Assembly (NCBI GenBank): GCA_029248525.1
Contig: JAQWJE010000043.1
Span: 186,001 to 250,000 of the forward strand
Source: Candidatus Binatia bacterium
Lineage (GTDB): Bacteria; Desulfobacterota; Binatia; UBA12015
Length of the DNA: 64,000 nucleotides
Direction of reading: 5' to 3'
Position 1 is the first letter of the stretch; each line of letters begins with the position of its first letter. A model generated the notes under the pieces. It searched no databases, had not been told where the DNA came from, and was given only the letters and a program-made list of their open reading frames with translations. Below are positions 63,317 to 64,000 of the stretch, one piece after another. The translations under genes and the position numbers were made by a program.

Positions 63317-64000
63317 TTATTGCAACTCCGGCCGGTTGCGAAAATGCAACAAAGCGGCCGGATTGGCGAGCGCTTCCTCGTTGGCCGGATCCCCGCCAGC
63401 AAGAACTTCTCGCACGGCCAATTCCACTTTCTTTCCCGATAGCGTGTAGGGAACCTCGGGCGTCTCCAGGACGAAGGCCGGGACGTGTCTAGGTGATGCT
63501 TGCTGGCGGATCAGCGATCGCACTTCGGCCACACGCGCCTCGGTAAGGCTCTCGCCGCTTCTGGCCTGAACAAAGAGAACGATCCGGACATCACCGGCAT
63601 GGGGCTGTCCGACGACAATGCTGTCCTGTACCCACGGCAGGGTCTCGACAAGGCTGTAAATCTCGGCGGTACCGATCCGGACACCCGCGGGGTTCAGGGT
63701 TGCGTCCGAGCGCCCGAATACCACCACGCCGCCACAATCCCCGTGGGTCCGCGTCAGTTCGATATAGTCACCATGGTACCAGACGTCGTTTTCTTTCCTG
63801 AAGTAAGCGCCGCGATACTTCTCTTCTCCCGGATCATCCCAGAACGAGACCGGCATCGAGGGAAACGGACGGCGGCAAACCAATTCCCCGCGTTTCTGGA
63901 ACACCGACTGATCGCGATCATCGAAGGCAGCGATATCCATGCCGAGACCGGCTGCCTGGATCTCACCGCGGAGCACCGGCAACAAGGGATTGCCCAACAT
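63317..64000 (-). CDS. Acetoacetyl-CoA synthetase, C-terminal part (5' end outside window)
   Basis: The frame is open to the right edge; 227 residues of the C-terminal half are present. Family signatures: RGELVCRRPFPSMPVSFWDD, VWYHGDYIELT, VVFGRSDATLNPAGVRIGTA with the adenylation-domain GRSD hinge, ASPRHVPAFVLETP and VPYTLSGKKVELAVRE with the catalytic Lys region. GKKVELAV and RIGTAEIY are specific to acetoacetate-CoA ligases rather than acetyl-CoA synthetases. It activates acetoacetate with ATP and CoA, linking to ketone-body or polyhydroxybutyrate turnover. The Met at 63998-64000 is internal, not the start. Confidence 0.88.
   Translation of the reverse strand: MLGNPLLPVLRGEIQAAGLGMDIAAFDDRDQSVFQKRGELVCRRPFPSMPVSFWDDPGEEKYRGAYFRKENDVWYHGDYIELTRTHGDCGGVVVFGRSDATLNPAGVRIGTAEIYSLVETLPWVQDSIVVGQPHAGDVRIVLFVQARSGESLTEARVAEVRSLIRQQASPRHVPAFVLETPEVPYTLSGKKVELAVREVLAGGDPANEEALANPAALLHFRNRPELQ

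Overview
The window looks like chromosome from a GC-rich, Gram-negative, probably uncultured soil or water bacterium. It has many lipobox (SPII) signal peptides, an outer-membrane style secretome, two L,D-transpeptidases, a class II fumarase and a PoxB-like enzyme. It also has the Cys-rich CGDGxxxxxExCDDG repeats typical of Myxococcota, Binatota and related former Deltaproteobacteria. That placement is inferred from style only; no rRNA or other phylogenetic marker is present. No tRNA, rRNA, CRISPR array, insertion sequence or prophage was recognised. Coding density is high: once starts are corrected, no gap between genes exceeds about 290 bp.

Layout. 1-391: 3' end of a Cys-rich secreted-type protein. 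514-4361 (minus): a lipoprotein of the sulfatase superfamily followed by two different acyl-CoA dehydrogenases, probably a heteromeric pair. 4616-10803: DUF1330 protein; an operon of N-acyl-D-amino-acid deacylase-like amidohydrolase, small unknown protein and phytanoyl-CoA dioxygenase-like protein; a lytic transglycosylase; and a second amidohydrolase paralogue. 10834-17345: CotH-kinase-like lipoprotein, NPP-type phosphodiesterase, PoxB-like TPP enzyme, FumC. 17399-22065: glycosyltransferase-methyltransferase pair, beta-propeller lipoprotein coupled to LeuA. 22296-28126 (minus): NTF2-like protein, FAD oxidoreductase, ammonium transporter, MFS carrier, lipoprotein. 28416-37358: a secreted sandwich protein, two convergent L,D-transpeptidases, GlsB-like membrane protein, sulfotransferase, esterase lipoprotein, HtpX, P460-like lipoprotein, P450 and its TetR neighbour.

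The most distinctive parts are two blocks of very large exported proteins. The first (37573-42315) holds two adjacent genes sharing a paralogous domain of about 500 residues that I cannot assign to a named family; the second copy is preceded by a beta-rich region and Cys-rich repeats. The second (47712-58781) encodes three giant exported proteins of 1322, 931 and 1393 residues. They share ConA/L-type-lectin-like domains, a GxGYxYP putative glycoside hydrolase domain, a Cys-rich repeat array of 17 copies built partly from perfect 93-bp periods, and a Cys-paired helical module that also occurs in the truncated gene at the left edge. Together they suggest a surface-attached or secreted glycan-binding and glycan-processing system; this is inference from domain content.

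58865-64000 carries a duplicated-domain lipoprotein, a second sulfotransferase, a DUF1214 protein, a TIGR00027/LCM-type methyltransferase and the C-terminal part of an acetoacetyl-CoA synthetase running off the right edge. Many genes or convergent pairs end in strong GC-rich hairpins without a proper T tract, which looks like the usual 3' end signal in this genome.
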